From positions 124,001 to 188,000 of the forward strand of contig JACOEM010000004.1 of NCBI GenBank assembly GCA_024998565.1: DNA of 64,000 nucleotides, written 5' to 3'. Numbering within the stretch: the stretch's first letter is position 1; every line of letters starts with the position of its first letter. The notes beneath the pieces are model-generated. The model was not told where the DNA came from and ran no database searches. It saw nothing but the letters and a program-made list of their open reading frames with translations. Below are positions 53,316 to 60,822 of this stretch, one piece after another. The stretch comes from Nitrospira sp. (lineage in GTDB: Bacteria > Nitrospirota > Nitrospiria > Nitrospirales > Nitrospiraceae). Both the position numbers and the translations under genes were made by a program.

Positions 53316-54979
53316 CTTTGATTGATAACCTTCACGCCAGTCAGTAAACGGTCGAATGTTCCCGTGGCAGTGAATCGATAGCCTCGCTTCCCGCCCTCCT
53401 CGACGGGCTCGCATGAAATGTGACCGTCAAGCAGTTTCCTGAGCATCTGGCGCGCGAGCGGAACCTGTCGGGTGAGCAAACCAGGGATATCTCCTAAGCG
53501 GGTTCTCAATTCCTTGACCAGCTGCTTCTCGTTCACGTAAGCCATTTGGGCAAGCTGGTCCAGTCTCGTCAATTCCCCTAGCAACGTCTTCTTCCTAGCC
53601 TCCTCCTGGCGGAGTGATGCGTCAATGGCATCTGTTGCCTTGCCATTCGCTATATGTTCCACCAGGTGATGCAGTCGTGTTTCAATTAAAGAGAGTTCCC
53701 GTTCAATAGTGACGCGTTCGTCAGGTAGCTTCTTCTGTTCTTTCCTAATTCGCTCCAAGGCCTCCGCAACGGAGGCTTCCAGGACCTGATCGTCTAGCAT
53801 GTTGTTTATAGCGTGCAGGATGGCTGAGTCGAGAATATCCTGGCGGACTTCCACGTTGTTACTGCAGACGGTATGACCTCGTTTGTGGTGGTAGGCACAG
53901 CGATACACGGTGCGGTCATAGCGTTGTTTCGCAGTTCGCTTTATTGCCACGATCGAACCACCACATACGATGCACTTTGCAATGCTGCTGAGTAGATAGG
54001 AAGACCGGTGATCTTCGCCGGTAGGTCGTGAAATGAGGCGACCACCTTCCCCGCGCAGATAGGCATTCCTATTTTGTGTTCTACGCTGTTCAACCTGCTC
54101 CCACAGCATGGAGGAGATGATCCTCAATTCTGGTGCGTCGATACGAAGCCATTCCGATTGAGGACGCTTTCGTTGCTTCCGCGTTCCGCCGAGTTGAATT
54201 GCTTGGGTTCTATTCCAGAGGACCATACCTCGATAAAGGTCACGTTGGAGAATGTCCCGAAGCGCTGTTGGGCACCAGCCAAGATTCCCACCGTGAGGAG
54301 GCGAGACGCGATCCTCGTTTAACGCCTTAGCGATGCTTGCCAGACCAAAGCCTGATGCGTACATTTCGAATATTCGCACGACTGTTTTAGCTTGTTCGGT
54401 ATTGATCCTTCTAACAACGTGCTGTCGGTGCGGGGTACCATCATTGTTCGCTTGGCTGCTGTAGACGGGGACGTTATCGTAGCCGAAAACCTTGTTGCCC
54501 GTGACGTGGAGAGCTTTGGCTTTTCGGAGCATGGCATCATAGGTACGCTGGCTCGCTTTTTCTCGCTCCATTTCTGCCGAGAAGTTCGTCAGGCTAAGCA
54601 TCACCTTGTCGAGGGCATTATCAAGCTTTCGTTCTTGGTCAGTAAGATAGAAGAATATCCGCACGCCGCTATCGATGATTTGCTTGAAGGCATAGCTCGA
54701 TTGGATAGCCTCACGGCCCAATCGAGACTCTTCGCTCATGATCAGCACTTGGAACGCTGGACGAGGCTTAAGCGCATTCATCAATCTTAGGAAACCCTGC
54801 CGCTTGAGGAATTCTGCGCCGGATATGCCGTCATCAGAATAGATATGTTCCTGCGCAACCGTCCAACCCTTTCGGACGGCAAACTCCGTTGCGTGCTGAA
54901 TCTGCCGAGTAACCGATTTCTCCTCATCGTTAAATCCGACCTGTTCCGTGGATTTCCTGGCGTAGATTGCCGCAATCAT
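53294..54979 (-). CDS. Large serine recombinase
   Basis: 561 residues from the ATG at 54979 (AAGGAGG 5 nt before). Resolvase domain with catalytic Ser in IYARKSTEQ, then VLIMSEESRLGRE; a recombinase domain (residues ~160-290), a zinc ribbon (CIVCGG and a later C-x(n)-C) near 345-385, and a coiled coil (about 400-500). The architecture is that of phage/ICE serine integrases. Its last seven codons and stop are read from the tRNA-Ala 3' half. Its base composition looks lower in GC than the phage-like genes beside it. It likely integrated the neighbouring island. Confidence 0.9.
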   Translation of the reverse strand: MIAAIYARKSTEQVGFNDEEKSVTRQIQHATEFAVRKGWTVAQEHIYSDDGISGAEFLKRQGFLRLMNALKPRPAFQVLIMSEESRLGREAIQSSYAFKQIIDSGVRIFFYLTDQERKLDNALDKVMLSLTNFSAEMEREKASQRTYDAMLRKAKALHVTGNKVFGYDNVPVYSSQANNDGTPHRQHVVRRINTEQAKTVVRIFEMYASGFGLASIAKALNEDRVSPPHGGNLGWCPTALRDILQRDLYRGMVLWNRTQAIQLGGTRKQRKRPQSEWLRIDAPELRIISSMLWEQVEQRRTQNRNAYLRGEGGRLISRPTGEDHRSSYLLSSIAKCIVCGGSIVAIKRTAKQRYDRTVYRCAYHHKRGHTVCSNNVEVRQDILDSAILHAINNMLDDQVLEASVAEALERIRKEQKKLPDERVTIERELSLIETRLHHLVEHIANGKATDAIDASLRQEEARKKTLLGELTRLDQLAQMAYVNEKQLVKELRTRLGDIPGLLTRQVPLARQMLRKLLDGHISCEPVEEGGKRGYRFTATGTFDRLLTGVKVINQSGGGQGS

Positions 54980-55049
54980 CTCAGCCTCCTTCATCACCCG
55001 CTCACCTTGAGGTTCATACCCACTAGGTGACTATTCCAGAGCTCAGGGA

Positions 55050-55271
55050 TTATTCGTTTCTGTCTGATGAAGTCAACTTCAATTTACGGTTGGTATGGGG
55101 AGGGGAACTAACCGTAAATCGGCTAAGTGATTGAAGATCAGCGAGAAGTGCCTCCGCAAGAATTGCAGATATTTCGTTGCGTAGGCGAGGGGAGAGGGGG
55201 GAATTGCCAGAATCTGAGTGGCCTACGCTTTCCCTTGTATTGATGAGCAGTTTTGGGCTTGTGGGTTCCAA
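55050..55271 (-). CDS. Doubtful small ORF upstream of the recombinase
   Basis: 73 residues with a TTG start and AGGAG 11 nt upstream. LRNEISAILAEALLADLQSL is a plausible helix; the remainder is polar. It reads in the same direction as the recombinase and could be a regulator of it, but no family is recognised. Confidence 0.3.
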   Translation of the reverse strand: MEPTSPKLLINTRESVGHSDSGNSPLSPRLRNEISAILAEALLADLQSLSRFTVSSPPHTNRKLKLTSSDRNE

Positions 55272-55395
55272 CTGAACTGTTACTCCTGATCTTGTCGTAC
55301 CAGGGAGAGTCTCACGACACCACCATCCCCCCGACTGAAGCGCCCGCCGTTCCGTCGGCTTAGGACGAAGATTGAGCCCCCAATGGGTACGACTC

Positions 55396-55433
55396 GGGGC
55401 CGGGGAGCAGCGGAGCAGGCCTTCCCGGTCCCC
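55396..55433. other. Hairpin in the phage-like intergenic region
   Basis: GGGGCCGGGG (55396-55405) can pair with CCCGGTCCCC (55424-55433) with one bulge. A candidate origin or packaging hairpin of the filamentous phage genome. Confidence 0.35.
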
Positions 55434-55499
55434 TCCGTGCCGGTCTCCGCCCCTCCAGGCCTGCCCGCTGCGAGAGCCCCGTGCCGCCTCCTTCGTTAC

Positions 55500-55529
55500 G
55501 CCCCACCCTTGGTTGGTGAAGGGTGGGGC
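55500..55529. other. Perfect 11-bp hairpin before the RadC-like gene
   Basis: GCCCCACCCTT, 8-nt loop, AAGGGTGGGGC. It ends 28 nt before the ATG at 55558, in the leader; there is no T-run on the plus strand. It may be a packaging signal, an origin element or a translation-control hairpin. Confidence 0.5.
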
Positions 55530-55557
55530 TAGAACATAATTTCAGAAGGAGGCGGAC

Positions 55558-56061
55558 ATGTCCGTTGATAGCTCTCTCGGTTCCTCGAACGGTGTACAGC
55601 CACTGAAACCGGTTCGCAAATACGGAATCCCTCGGTACCGTGTGACCCTCGTGCGCGAGGGCCGTGCCATTCCAGCTGCGGAATCGGTGCATACGTCGGA
55701 AGGCGCTGCGGCGATCCTCCGGCCGTTGTTTGCCGGTCTGGATCGGGAACAGTTCCTCATCTGTGGTCTCGATGCGAAACATGGTCTGATCGGGATCAAT
55801 GTGGTCTCCACTGGCTCGCTCAATCTGACCATCGTCCATCCTCGCGAGGTCTTCAAGCCGCTCATCTTGATGAATGCCGGTGCCTGGATCTGCGCCCACA
55901 ACCACCCCTCCAGTGACATCGCGCCGAGCCCCGAAGATCGCATCTTGACCAAACGGCTGCGTGAAGCTGGCGAACTCTTCGGCATCACCCTCCTCGACCA
56001 TCTGATTCTGGCCGAAGAACACTACTACAGCTTTGCCGACCAGGGCTGGCCCGGCGCTTAG
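55558..56061 (+). CDS. RadC-type JAB-domain protein
   Basis: 167 residues. The C-terminal JAB/MPN metalloprotease-like domain is complete: EQFLICGLDAKHGLIG, VHPREVFKPLILMNAGAWI, the zinc motif HNHPSSD with PSPEDR, and GITLLDHLILAEEHYYSF. The helix-hairpin-helix part of full RadC is missing. Such short RadC-like genes are common on mobile elements, with a debated role. AAGGAGG is 5 nt before the ATG. It reads against the phage genes and its stop overlaps the last one by 3 bp. Confidence 0.8.
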   Translation: MSVDSSLGSSNGVQPLKPVRKYGIPRYRVTLVREGRAIPAAESVHTSEGAAAILRPLFAGLDREQFLICGLDAKHGLIGINVVSTGSLNLTIVHPREVFKPLILMNAGAWICAHNHPSSDIAPSPEDRILTKRLREAGELFGITLLDHLILAEEHYYSFADQGWPGA

Positions 56062-56186
56062 CGCAGGAGCCGCAATACCCAGGCGGCCCCGGCGGCCACC
56101 AGCGCGAGCCCGATCGCGGCCGTGCCCCAGGCGACCAGGTCCACAGCCAGTGCATTGCCGATCGTTTGAATCTGTTGCGCCGTCAT
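56058..56186 (-). CDS. Small coat-like membrane protein (42 residues)
   Basis: Sequence begins MTAQQIQTIGNALAVDLV, then a membrane segment (WGTAAIGLALVAAGAAWV) and a basic end RLLR. There is no signal peptide. It resembles the mature pVIII-like protein encoded at 56277-56489 (shared DL--W-TA-IG-AL pattern) and may be a second or minor coat protein. GGAGG precedes the ATG. It lies beyond the terminator at 56235-56266. Confidence 0.6.
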   Translation of the reverse strand: MTAQQIQTIGNALAVDLVAWGTAAIGLALVAAGAAWVLRLLR

Positions 56187-56234
56187 TCTGCCTCCTCATT
56201 GTCATCGCTCTCAGCCTGTTCTCGTTTCTGGATG

Positions 56235-56266
56235 AAAAAAGAGGCAGGCTGCTGCCAGCCTGCCTC
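56235..56266 (-). terminator. Rho-independent terminator after the coat gene
   Basis: On the minus strand an 11-bp perfect stem (GAGGCAGGCTG with CAGCCTGCCTC), 4-nt loop and six Ts. It lies 10 bp after the pVIII-like stop. A strong terminator after gene VIII is also a feature of Ff phages. Confidence 0.85.
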
Positions 56267-56276
56267 GATGGGCTCG

Positions 56277-56489
56277 CTAGCCCACAATCGCGCGTACGCG
56301 CTTAAAGGCGTAAATCGCCAACGCCACGCCAATCAAGGCCGTGGCCCACAAGAGCAGATCGGCCCGCACCGTGGCCACATCCGCCGACACCGGAAACAAC
56401 TGCGCCTGTGAGAGCGCCGGGACACCCAAGGCGAACACAAACGCCATGAGCAGCCCCCCGAGCCCTTTCACCCAACCCCATCCCTTCAT
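56277..56489 (-). CDS. Major coat protein precursor (pVIII-like)
   Basis: 70 residues from the ATG at 56489 (AAGGAGG 6 nt before). Signal peptide of about 29 residues (GLLMAFVFALGVPALSQA) and a predicted mature protein of about 41 residues: an acidic amphipathic start (SADVATVRADLL), one membrane helix (LWATALIGVALAIYAF) and a basic end (KRVRAIVG). This is the classic filamentous phage major coat layout. Followed by a rho-independent terminator. Confidence 0.75.
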   Translation of the reverse strand: MKGWGWVKGLGGLLMAFVFALGVPALSQAQLFPVSADVATVRADLLLWATALIGVALAIYAFKRVRAIVG

Positions 56490-56561
56490 ACGGCACCTCC
56501 TTGTGCTGGTGGTGGTTCCGTCCACCCACGCCACCGGATGACTCGCCGGCGGACGAGCGCC

Positions 56562-56669
56562 TCAGTAAGTCTGAGGCAGAATCAACTTGATGATCAGGCC
56601 GACGGCAAAACCGCCGAGCCAAAAAATGGCCGTGAAATAGGTCATCGCCTCAATCGCCGGCAGGTCCAT
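56562..56669 (-). CDS. Small membrane peptide, phage minor coat candidate (35 residues)
   Basis: MDLPAIEAMTYFTAIF leads into one membrane helix (WLGGFAVGLIIKLIL) ending PQTY. AAGGAG lies 7 nt before the ATG. It overlaps the end of the zot-like gene by 20 bp. Its size and topology suit a pVII/pIX-type minor coat protein. Confidence 0.6.
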   Translation of the reverse strand: MDLPAIEAMTYFTAIFWLGGFAVGLIIKLILPQTY

Positions 56670-57654
56670 AGAACACTCCTTCGCCAATCAGTCGCATCGA
56701 TCCTTCTTCGTACACTTCGGAGACCGACAGGCCATAGCGCCCGGTAATCTGCGCGGCGGTCAGGATCTCGCCGCTGTCCAAGAGATACCGCCAGCCTTGA
56801 CGGTCCTTGCTCATTCCGGCACCGCCAAGAATCCGGACCGGTCGTCTCGGTGGAACCGGAGCCGCAGGAGGTGACGGAGCCAGGCCCAAGGGATTGAGCA
56901 GGGTGCCCGAGCCTTGAACCGATGGCCCCGACGCGATGGACGGCACAGACGGTGATCCGGCGGGAGTCGGCTTCGTGGAGCCCAGGGACGACCAAGGCCG
57001 CCAAACCATGAGCGTCAGAGCAAACAGCCCAGCCGCGATTCCGATCGCCACCCGCGCCGACTTGAAGACGGTATGACTGCGTTTCTCTTCTCGAATGGCT
57101 GCTGACGCGTAACTCGAATAATACGCGTAGATGGCCGGGGAATAGGTGCCGACGAAAGCCCGGATCACCTCGTGGTCCTCCGGATTCCCACGCACCTTGC
57201 CCTGATACTTTTTCGACAGGCCCACGAAAGCCAGCTTCCGAAACTTCACGGTCGCTTCGATGAGCCGTGTGACTCCTTGCGACATCTGCCGGAAGTCCTG
57301 ACTCATGAGCAGGATATCCACGCCATAGTGCCGATGCGTTTCGAGCCAACGCAGGAGACCCGGTTCCACCTTCTGCATGGACCGAAAGACGGTTTGCGCT
57401 TCATCGATAATCACGGCCGAGCCGGGTTCGACATGGGGAAAGGCTTGGAGGACCTCGACGGAGTCCTTCCAGATCGTGATTTGTTGTTCGAGGGTGTCGA
57501 GGGCGATCCCCGTGAAGAGGGACAACCGGTCCAGATAGATGCCATCCACCGCGATATAGAGCCGCCGGCCTTGTTTCACCCAGGGCAGGAACTTCTCGCA
57601 GATGGCGTGATAGGACTTGCCTGAGCCTGGCACCCCTTCATACAGTTCGATCAT
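56650..57654 (-). CDS. Zot/pI-like phage assembly ATPase
   Basis: 334 residues from the ATG at 57654 (AGGAG 6 nt before). Walker A ELYEGVPGSGKSYHA and Walker B SAVIIDEAQTVFRSM match the zonular occludens toxin/gene I family, inner-membrane ATPases that drive filamentous phage extrusion. A single membrane segment (about 203-222, RVAIGIAAGLFALTLMVW) divides cytoplasmic and periplasmic parts. The start overlaps the 28-residue gene stop in ATGA. Confidence 0.85.
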   Translation of the reverse strand: MIELYEGVPGSGKSYHAICEKFLPWVKQGRRLYIAVDGIYLDRLSLFTGIALDTLEQQITIWKDSVEVLQAFPHVEPGSAVIIDEAQTVFRSMQKVEPGLLRWLETHRHYGVDILLMSQDFRQMSQGVTRLIEATVKFRKLAFVGLSKKYQGKVRGNPEDHEVIRAFVGTYSPAIYAYYSSYASAAIREEKRSHTVFKSARVAIGIAAGLFALTLMVWRPWSSLGSTKPTPAGSPSVPSIASGPSVQGSGTLLNPLGLAPSPPAAPVPPRRPVRILGGAGMSKDRQGWRYLLDSGEILTAAQITGRYGLSVSEVYEEGSMRLIGEGVFYGPAGD

Positions 57655-57737
57655 CGAAGACTCCTGAGATAGACCCAGATCCACAGCGCCAAGATCACCG
57701 TCCACGCATAGGCCCACCCGATCACGAGCTGGTTCAT
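57651..57737 (-). CDS. 28-residue membrane peptide in the phage operon
   Basis: MNQLVIGWAYAWTVILALWI followed by WVYLRSLR: a single helix with a basic end. Both ends form ATGA overlaps, with pVI upstream and zot downstream, so it is likely translated. Too small for family assignment. Confidence 0.55.
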   Translation of the reverse strand: MNQLVIGWAYAWTVILALWIWVYLRSLR

Positions 57738-58009
57738 GAGCCCCACCGCACAAACGGAATGGTTTGGAGAATGAATCGCGTGCCCATGGCGCTCGCCACG
57801 ATGGCCAGCGCCTGACTCATGCCCGTCGCGCCCAGCACCCACGCGTATTGATCAGGAATCACCGGCAGGATGAGCCCTGCCGTGCCGATGGTGGCGAGCG
57901 TGCTGTCCGCCACAGAGAGAACAGAATCCCAGATGCCCAGGCCCCAATCCGTGAGGGAGAAGAAGAACTCCTGCAGCCAGCAATAGATGAGGGTCAAAAT
58001 CGCCGTCAT
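57734..58009 (-). CDS. pVI-like minor coat protein
   Basis: 91 residues with hydrophobic stretches (TAILTLIYCWLQEFFFSL; DQYAWVLGATGMSQALAIVAS) and GTRFILQTIPF at the end, the size and pattern of DUF2523/gene VI minor coat proteins located between adsorption protein and Zot. Joined to both neighbours by ATGA overlaps. Confidence 0.7.
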   Translation of the reverse strand: MTAILTLIYCWLQEFFFSLTDWGLGIWDSVLSVADSTLATIGTAGLILPVIPDQYAWVLGATGMSQALAIVASAMGTRFILQTIPFVRWGS

Positions 58010-59274
58010 GTCGTCTGGCCTCCTCCCACAAAGATGATGCGGTAGGCGGCGATGGAGGCTGTGGCAATCACCAAGGTGCGCAGGACGGTGAAGAACCAGG
58101 CCCATTGATTAAAGTCCACTTGCTGGCTGCCGAAGAAGGCCGACGGTAAGGCAATCACCGGCAAGGTCGATGGCCAGGTGAGCGACTTCAAGAGATTCAA
58201 TGTGCCGAGTAACCCACTGCTGGCCCAGATGGTCTGATGCGCTTGCAGGACCGTCCCAAATGTTCGGTTTTCATGTGCCCCGACCGCACAGGAGGTCGTG
58301 GCTTGGGTTTCTTCGTGCTGCGTCGTCGAGCCGTCTGGATTCTGTGTTGTCGTTGTGGTTGTGGTCGTCGTCTGCTGTTGTGTATTTTGCTGCGGCGTAC
58401 TGGCCGGGGGTGGGACCGTGTCCACCACGACGATATCACCGGCAGGGACCGGCTTCGGTTTCACGGTCGTCGGCATTTCGGTCGGCGTCACCGCTTGGGA
58501 GATCGTGGTATCGGCCGGCTGTGTCGTACCGATGGTGCCGACAGGATTGGTGTGAGCCTCGACCGACTTCGGATCGCTGGCCGGAAGGCCTCCGACGAAG
58601 TTGGCCACTTGCTGCTGCGTCGGCGAAATCAAACCCTCTTGAATCGGTGAGGTGGAGCCGGGAATGCCTGTTCGATGGCAAACATACAAGGTATATCCGC
58701 CGACGGCCGGACCATTCACAAAGAAGTTGCCGGTAAAGAAGACGGCCGTACTGAGACTCTGAAACGGCCCGACGACCCAATCATGCTGATATTCCGTATC
58801 GACTGCGCACAGCGGAACATTGGTTGCGCTGAATTGAATGGTCGCATTGGGATAGGCCGGATTCCCTGGCGTGTTCGTGCCAAAGCCGGGGAACGTCTGT
58901 ACGCCGGCATTCGTGCTTGCGATCTGCCACCCGCCTGGCGTCGAGGCGGCAGTTTTGACCGCTGAAAGATCGGCCTGTGAGTAATACATCTGGGCGAGCA
59001 CCAGGCCGGCACTCACCCCCAGAGCCGCCCACCCAACCGGACCGGCCACCATGCGAACCGCCATCGAAGTGACCGACGGCGCGAGCGCAGCGGTCGCGAC
59101 TTGGGAGGCTAGCGCCGACCGTTGCGCCGCCAGATAAGCAATGCGTTCGGCCTGAGCCACCACCCGCGAATACTGCGTCGCGGTCTGGCCTAACGATTCG
59201 CCTGGCGCGACACAGAGTGAGACGAGCAGGGCCCAGACAAAACCCAGATATGTCATGAGGGAAAGTAATTTCAC
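58006..59274 (-). CDS. pIII-like adsorption protein
   Basis: 422 residues, GTG start overlapping the upstream 24-residue gene (GTGA). Signal peptide (about 1-29), hydrophobic/Ala-rich helices, a mostly beta mid region with paired cysteines, a linker rich in Pro, Gln and Thr (a run of nine Thr) and a C-terminal anchor (NQWAWFFTVLRTLVIATASI). Position between small coat genes and pVI, plus this layout, matches inovirus attachment proteins, which bind host pili or Tol proteins. Receptor unknown. Confidence 0.7.
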   Translation of the reverse strand: MKLLSLMTYLGFVWALLVSLCVAPGESLGQTATQYSRVVAQAERIAYLAAQRSALASQVATAALAPSVTSMAVRMVAGPVGWAALGVSAGLVLAQMYYSQADLSAVKTAASTPGGWQIASTNAGVQTFPGFGTNTPGNPAYPNATIQFSATNVPLCAVDTEYQHDWVVGPFQSLSTAVFFTGNFFVNGPAVGGYTLYVCHRTGIPGSTSPIQEGLISPTQQQVANFVGGLPASDPKSVEAHTNPVGTIGTTQPADTTISQAVTPTEMPTTVKPKPVPAGDIVVVDTVPPPASTPQQNTQQQTTTTTTTTTQNPDGSTTQHEETQATTSCAVGAHENRTFGTVLQAHQTIWASSGLLGTLNLLKSLTWPSTLPVIALPSAFFGSQQVDFNQWAWFFTVLRTLVIATASIAAYRIIFVGGGQTT

Positions 59275-59345
59275 AACCGTCCGACTCCAAGGCCGGCGAG
59301 GAAGGCCAGTAACAAGACCGCCACGAGTAGAATGGTGAGATCCAC
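59271..59345 (-). CDS. 24-residue membrane peptide in the phage operon
   Basis: GTG start with GGAGG 7 nt before; VDLTILLVAVLLLAFLAG and GVGRL form one helix with a basic end. The stop overlaps the pIII start. A pVII/pIX-like minor coat candidate. Confidence 0.55.
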   Translation of the reverse strand: MDLTILLVAVLLLAFLAGLGVGRL

Positions 59346-59365
59346 TGGCCTTCCTCCCCCTGCGA

Positions 59366-59629
59366 TTACTTCAGGACTTCCAATCCAGACAAATCGAAGA
59401 AGACGCGGCCCGTCTGCTCGAACTTCCGCACTTCGATGGAGGCACGGGCCTGTTTGCCTTCGGCCTGCTTGCAGACCTCGATCAATGGCATCTGATCCTC
59501 CGGAATCCCCAAACGCAGCACTCCCGGATCTTTGCCCTTCACATAGAAGTCCACCGATCTGTAGACCTTGCCTTCCCGGCTCCTCCGTTCCACATAGCCC
59601 TGCACTGCGCCCTCCGCTTTGACTTGCAT
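59366..59629 (-). CDS. Single-stranded DNA-binding protein (pV-like)
   Basis: 87 residues, strongly beta in pattern (VQGYVERRSREGKVYRSVDF, FYVKGKDPGVLRLGIPED, ASIEVRKFEQTGRVFFDLSG), compatible with the OB fold of gene V proteins. These coat the single-stranded phage DNA and switch replication to packaging. AGGAGG precedes the ATG by 8 nt. Sits between rep and the coat genes, the gene V position. Confidence 0.65.
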   Translation of the reverse strand: MQVKAEGAVQGYVERRSREGKVYRSVDFYVKGKDPGVLRLGIPEDQMPLIEVCKQAEGKQARASIEVRKFEQTGRVFFDLSGLEVLK

Positions 59630-59849
59630 CGTCGAGACCTCCTGAATAGTGAGTGAATTTCGAGTCAGCCAAGCGCCTGACCCATACGCCCCGGCCTTCG
59701 GACCGGGCTTTTGGCTTCAAACAGAATTCCGAATCGCATGCCGTACAGCTCAGATACAGAGCGCCCTGTAGCCACTTGCACCGACAGCCTCTGGTTCCAC
59801 ATCCTGGACACATGCGTCGCCACGACCCGTTATGAAACTCTAAGGACAT
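59630..59849 (-). CDS. Zinc-ribbon-like reading frame between rep and pV
   Basis: The frame opening at 59849 overlaps the rep stop by 20 bp and encodes MCPGCGTRGCRCKW and LSCTACDSEFC within about 50 residues, a convincing cysteine pattern for zinc binding. The frame does not stop before the pV gene but runs on, out of phase with it, to 59271. The ribosome site is weak. It may be a real 192-residue overlapping gene, a frameshifted small gene, or chance. Confidence 0.35.
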
Positions 59850-60822
59850 AGGGGGTCCCTCGCTTACGCTGCTTCAGCAACGCATAGTGCTTCTGTGTCC
59901 ATCGTTTGGTACCCGCATAGATCATCTCGAACAGAAACTGATCCCCTCGACAGGCAACGACGACCGCCAGCATGGGACTGATGGCGTTCGCGAGCCAGGC
60001 CGCCACATCATCCAACCGCTGCTGAATCCGTTCGACGACGAGCCGGCATCGCATGAAGCCTTCGGTGAGGGCTTTCCACCAGCCCACTAACGGCGCTCGG
60101 TACTTCTCGTAGGATTCGGCCTCTCGCGTGGTCTCGCGGAAATCGACGTAGGAACGCAGCACGCCAACCAAAAACGCCCGCCAATCTTCCGGATCGAGGG
60201 TGAGGAGCGCTTTTGCGCAGGCTTGAGCCCGATCCTGCTTGAATTCCAATTCCCAGCGCACACCGTACAATCCCGCGTCGTCTCGGCCTTTGGTTTGGAG
60301 TTCCAGCCGCTTGTCATAGACCCGCAGCATCGTTTGACTCTCGCGGCTCCCAAAGTAGAGTGTCTCTCCGGTCCGGACGCCCTCCCGATGATTTGAGGCT
60401 TGGATGACTTTGAATTGCTTCGATCGGCTCACTAATTGTCCGGCCTCCACAGCCAGGCGGACGGTCTCCACTGCGACAGACGCCTCCCGGTCGTCCAGCG
60501 CCACATCGATGCGCGTGACATGGCCTTTCTGGGCAAAGATCCAGGCCAGCACGGTCTTCAACTTGGTCTCGTCCCACTGGGAGACGATCCCAGCCGAGAG
60601 ATCCACATGCACTTCTTTCGGATTGCGAGGGGCACCCGTCCCCAACTTCCCAACTCCGGTCTTCCCCTGCGTCATGAACTGCGCGATGGGATAGCCACGA
60701 AACCCGGTCTCACTCTGGAACCAATCACCACCAACTAGCGCAATCACCTCGGCGACGTCAGCCTTTGGCAGCGTGAAGGCCAACCAATCGATGGTCTGCG
60801 TGAACCCTCCAGAACCTGTCAT
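59830..60822 (-). CDS. Phage replication initiator (pII/Rep, Rep_trans type)
   Basis: 330 residues. TIDWLAFTLPKADVAEVIAL, EVHVDLSAGIVSQW, VTRIDVALDDREA, TLYFGSRESQTMLRVYDKRL and VRWELEFK are the motif series of the Rep_trans/gene II family, which nicks the double-stranded replicative form to start rolling-circle replication. The start overlaps the HTH gene stop (ATGA). This is the gene that most firmly marks the module as a replicating filamentous element. Confidence 0.85.
   Translation of the reverse strand: MTGSGGFTQTIDWLAFTLPKADVAEVIALVGGDWFQSETGFRGYPIAQFMTQGKTGVGKLGTGAPRNPKEVHVDLSAGIVSQWDETKLKTVLAWIFAQKGHVTRIDVALDDREASVAVETVRLAVEAGQLVSRSKQFKVIQASNHREGVRTGETLYFGSRESQTMLRVYDKRLELQTKGRDDAGLYGVRWELEFKQDRAQACAKALLTLDPEDWRAFLVGVLRSYVDFRETTREAESYEKYRAPLVGWWKALTEGFMRCRLVVERIQQRLDDVAAWLANAISPMLAVVVACRGDQFLFEMIYAGTKRWTQKHYALLKQRKRGTPYVLRVS

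Larger units (their letters stand above)
54980..55557. other. Intergenic region between recombinase and RadC-like gene
   Basis: Holds one doubtful small ORF (55050-55271, minus) and, from about 55280, a C/G-rich non-coding part with several hairpins (see 55396-55433 and 55500-55529). Confidence 0.5.

Noticed and set aside
55360..56205. 281-codon minus-strand open frame across the RadC-like gene
   Set aside because: It is the antisense shadow of the RadC-like gene, whose JAB motifs and ribosome site are clear.
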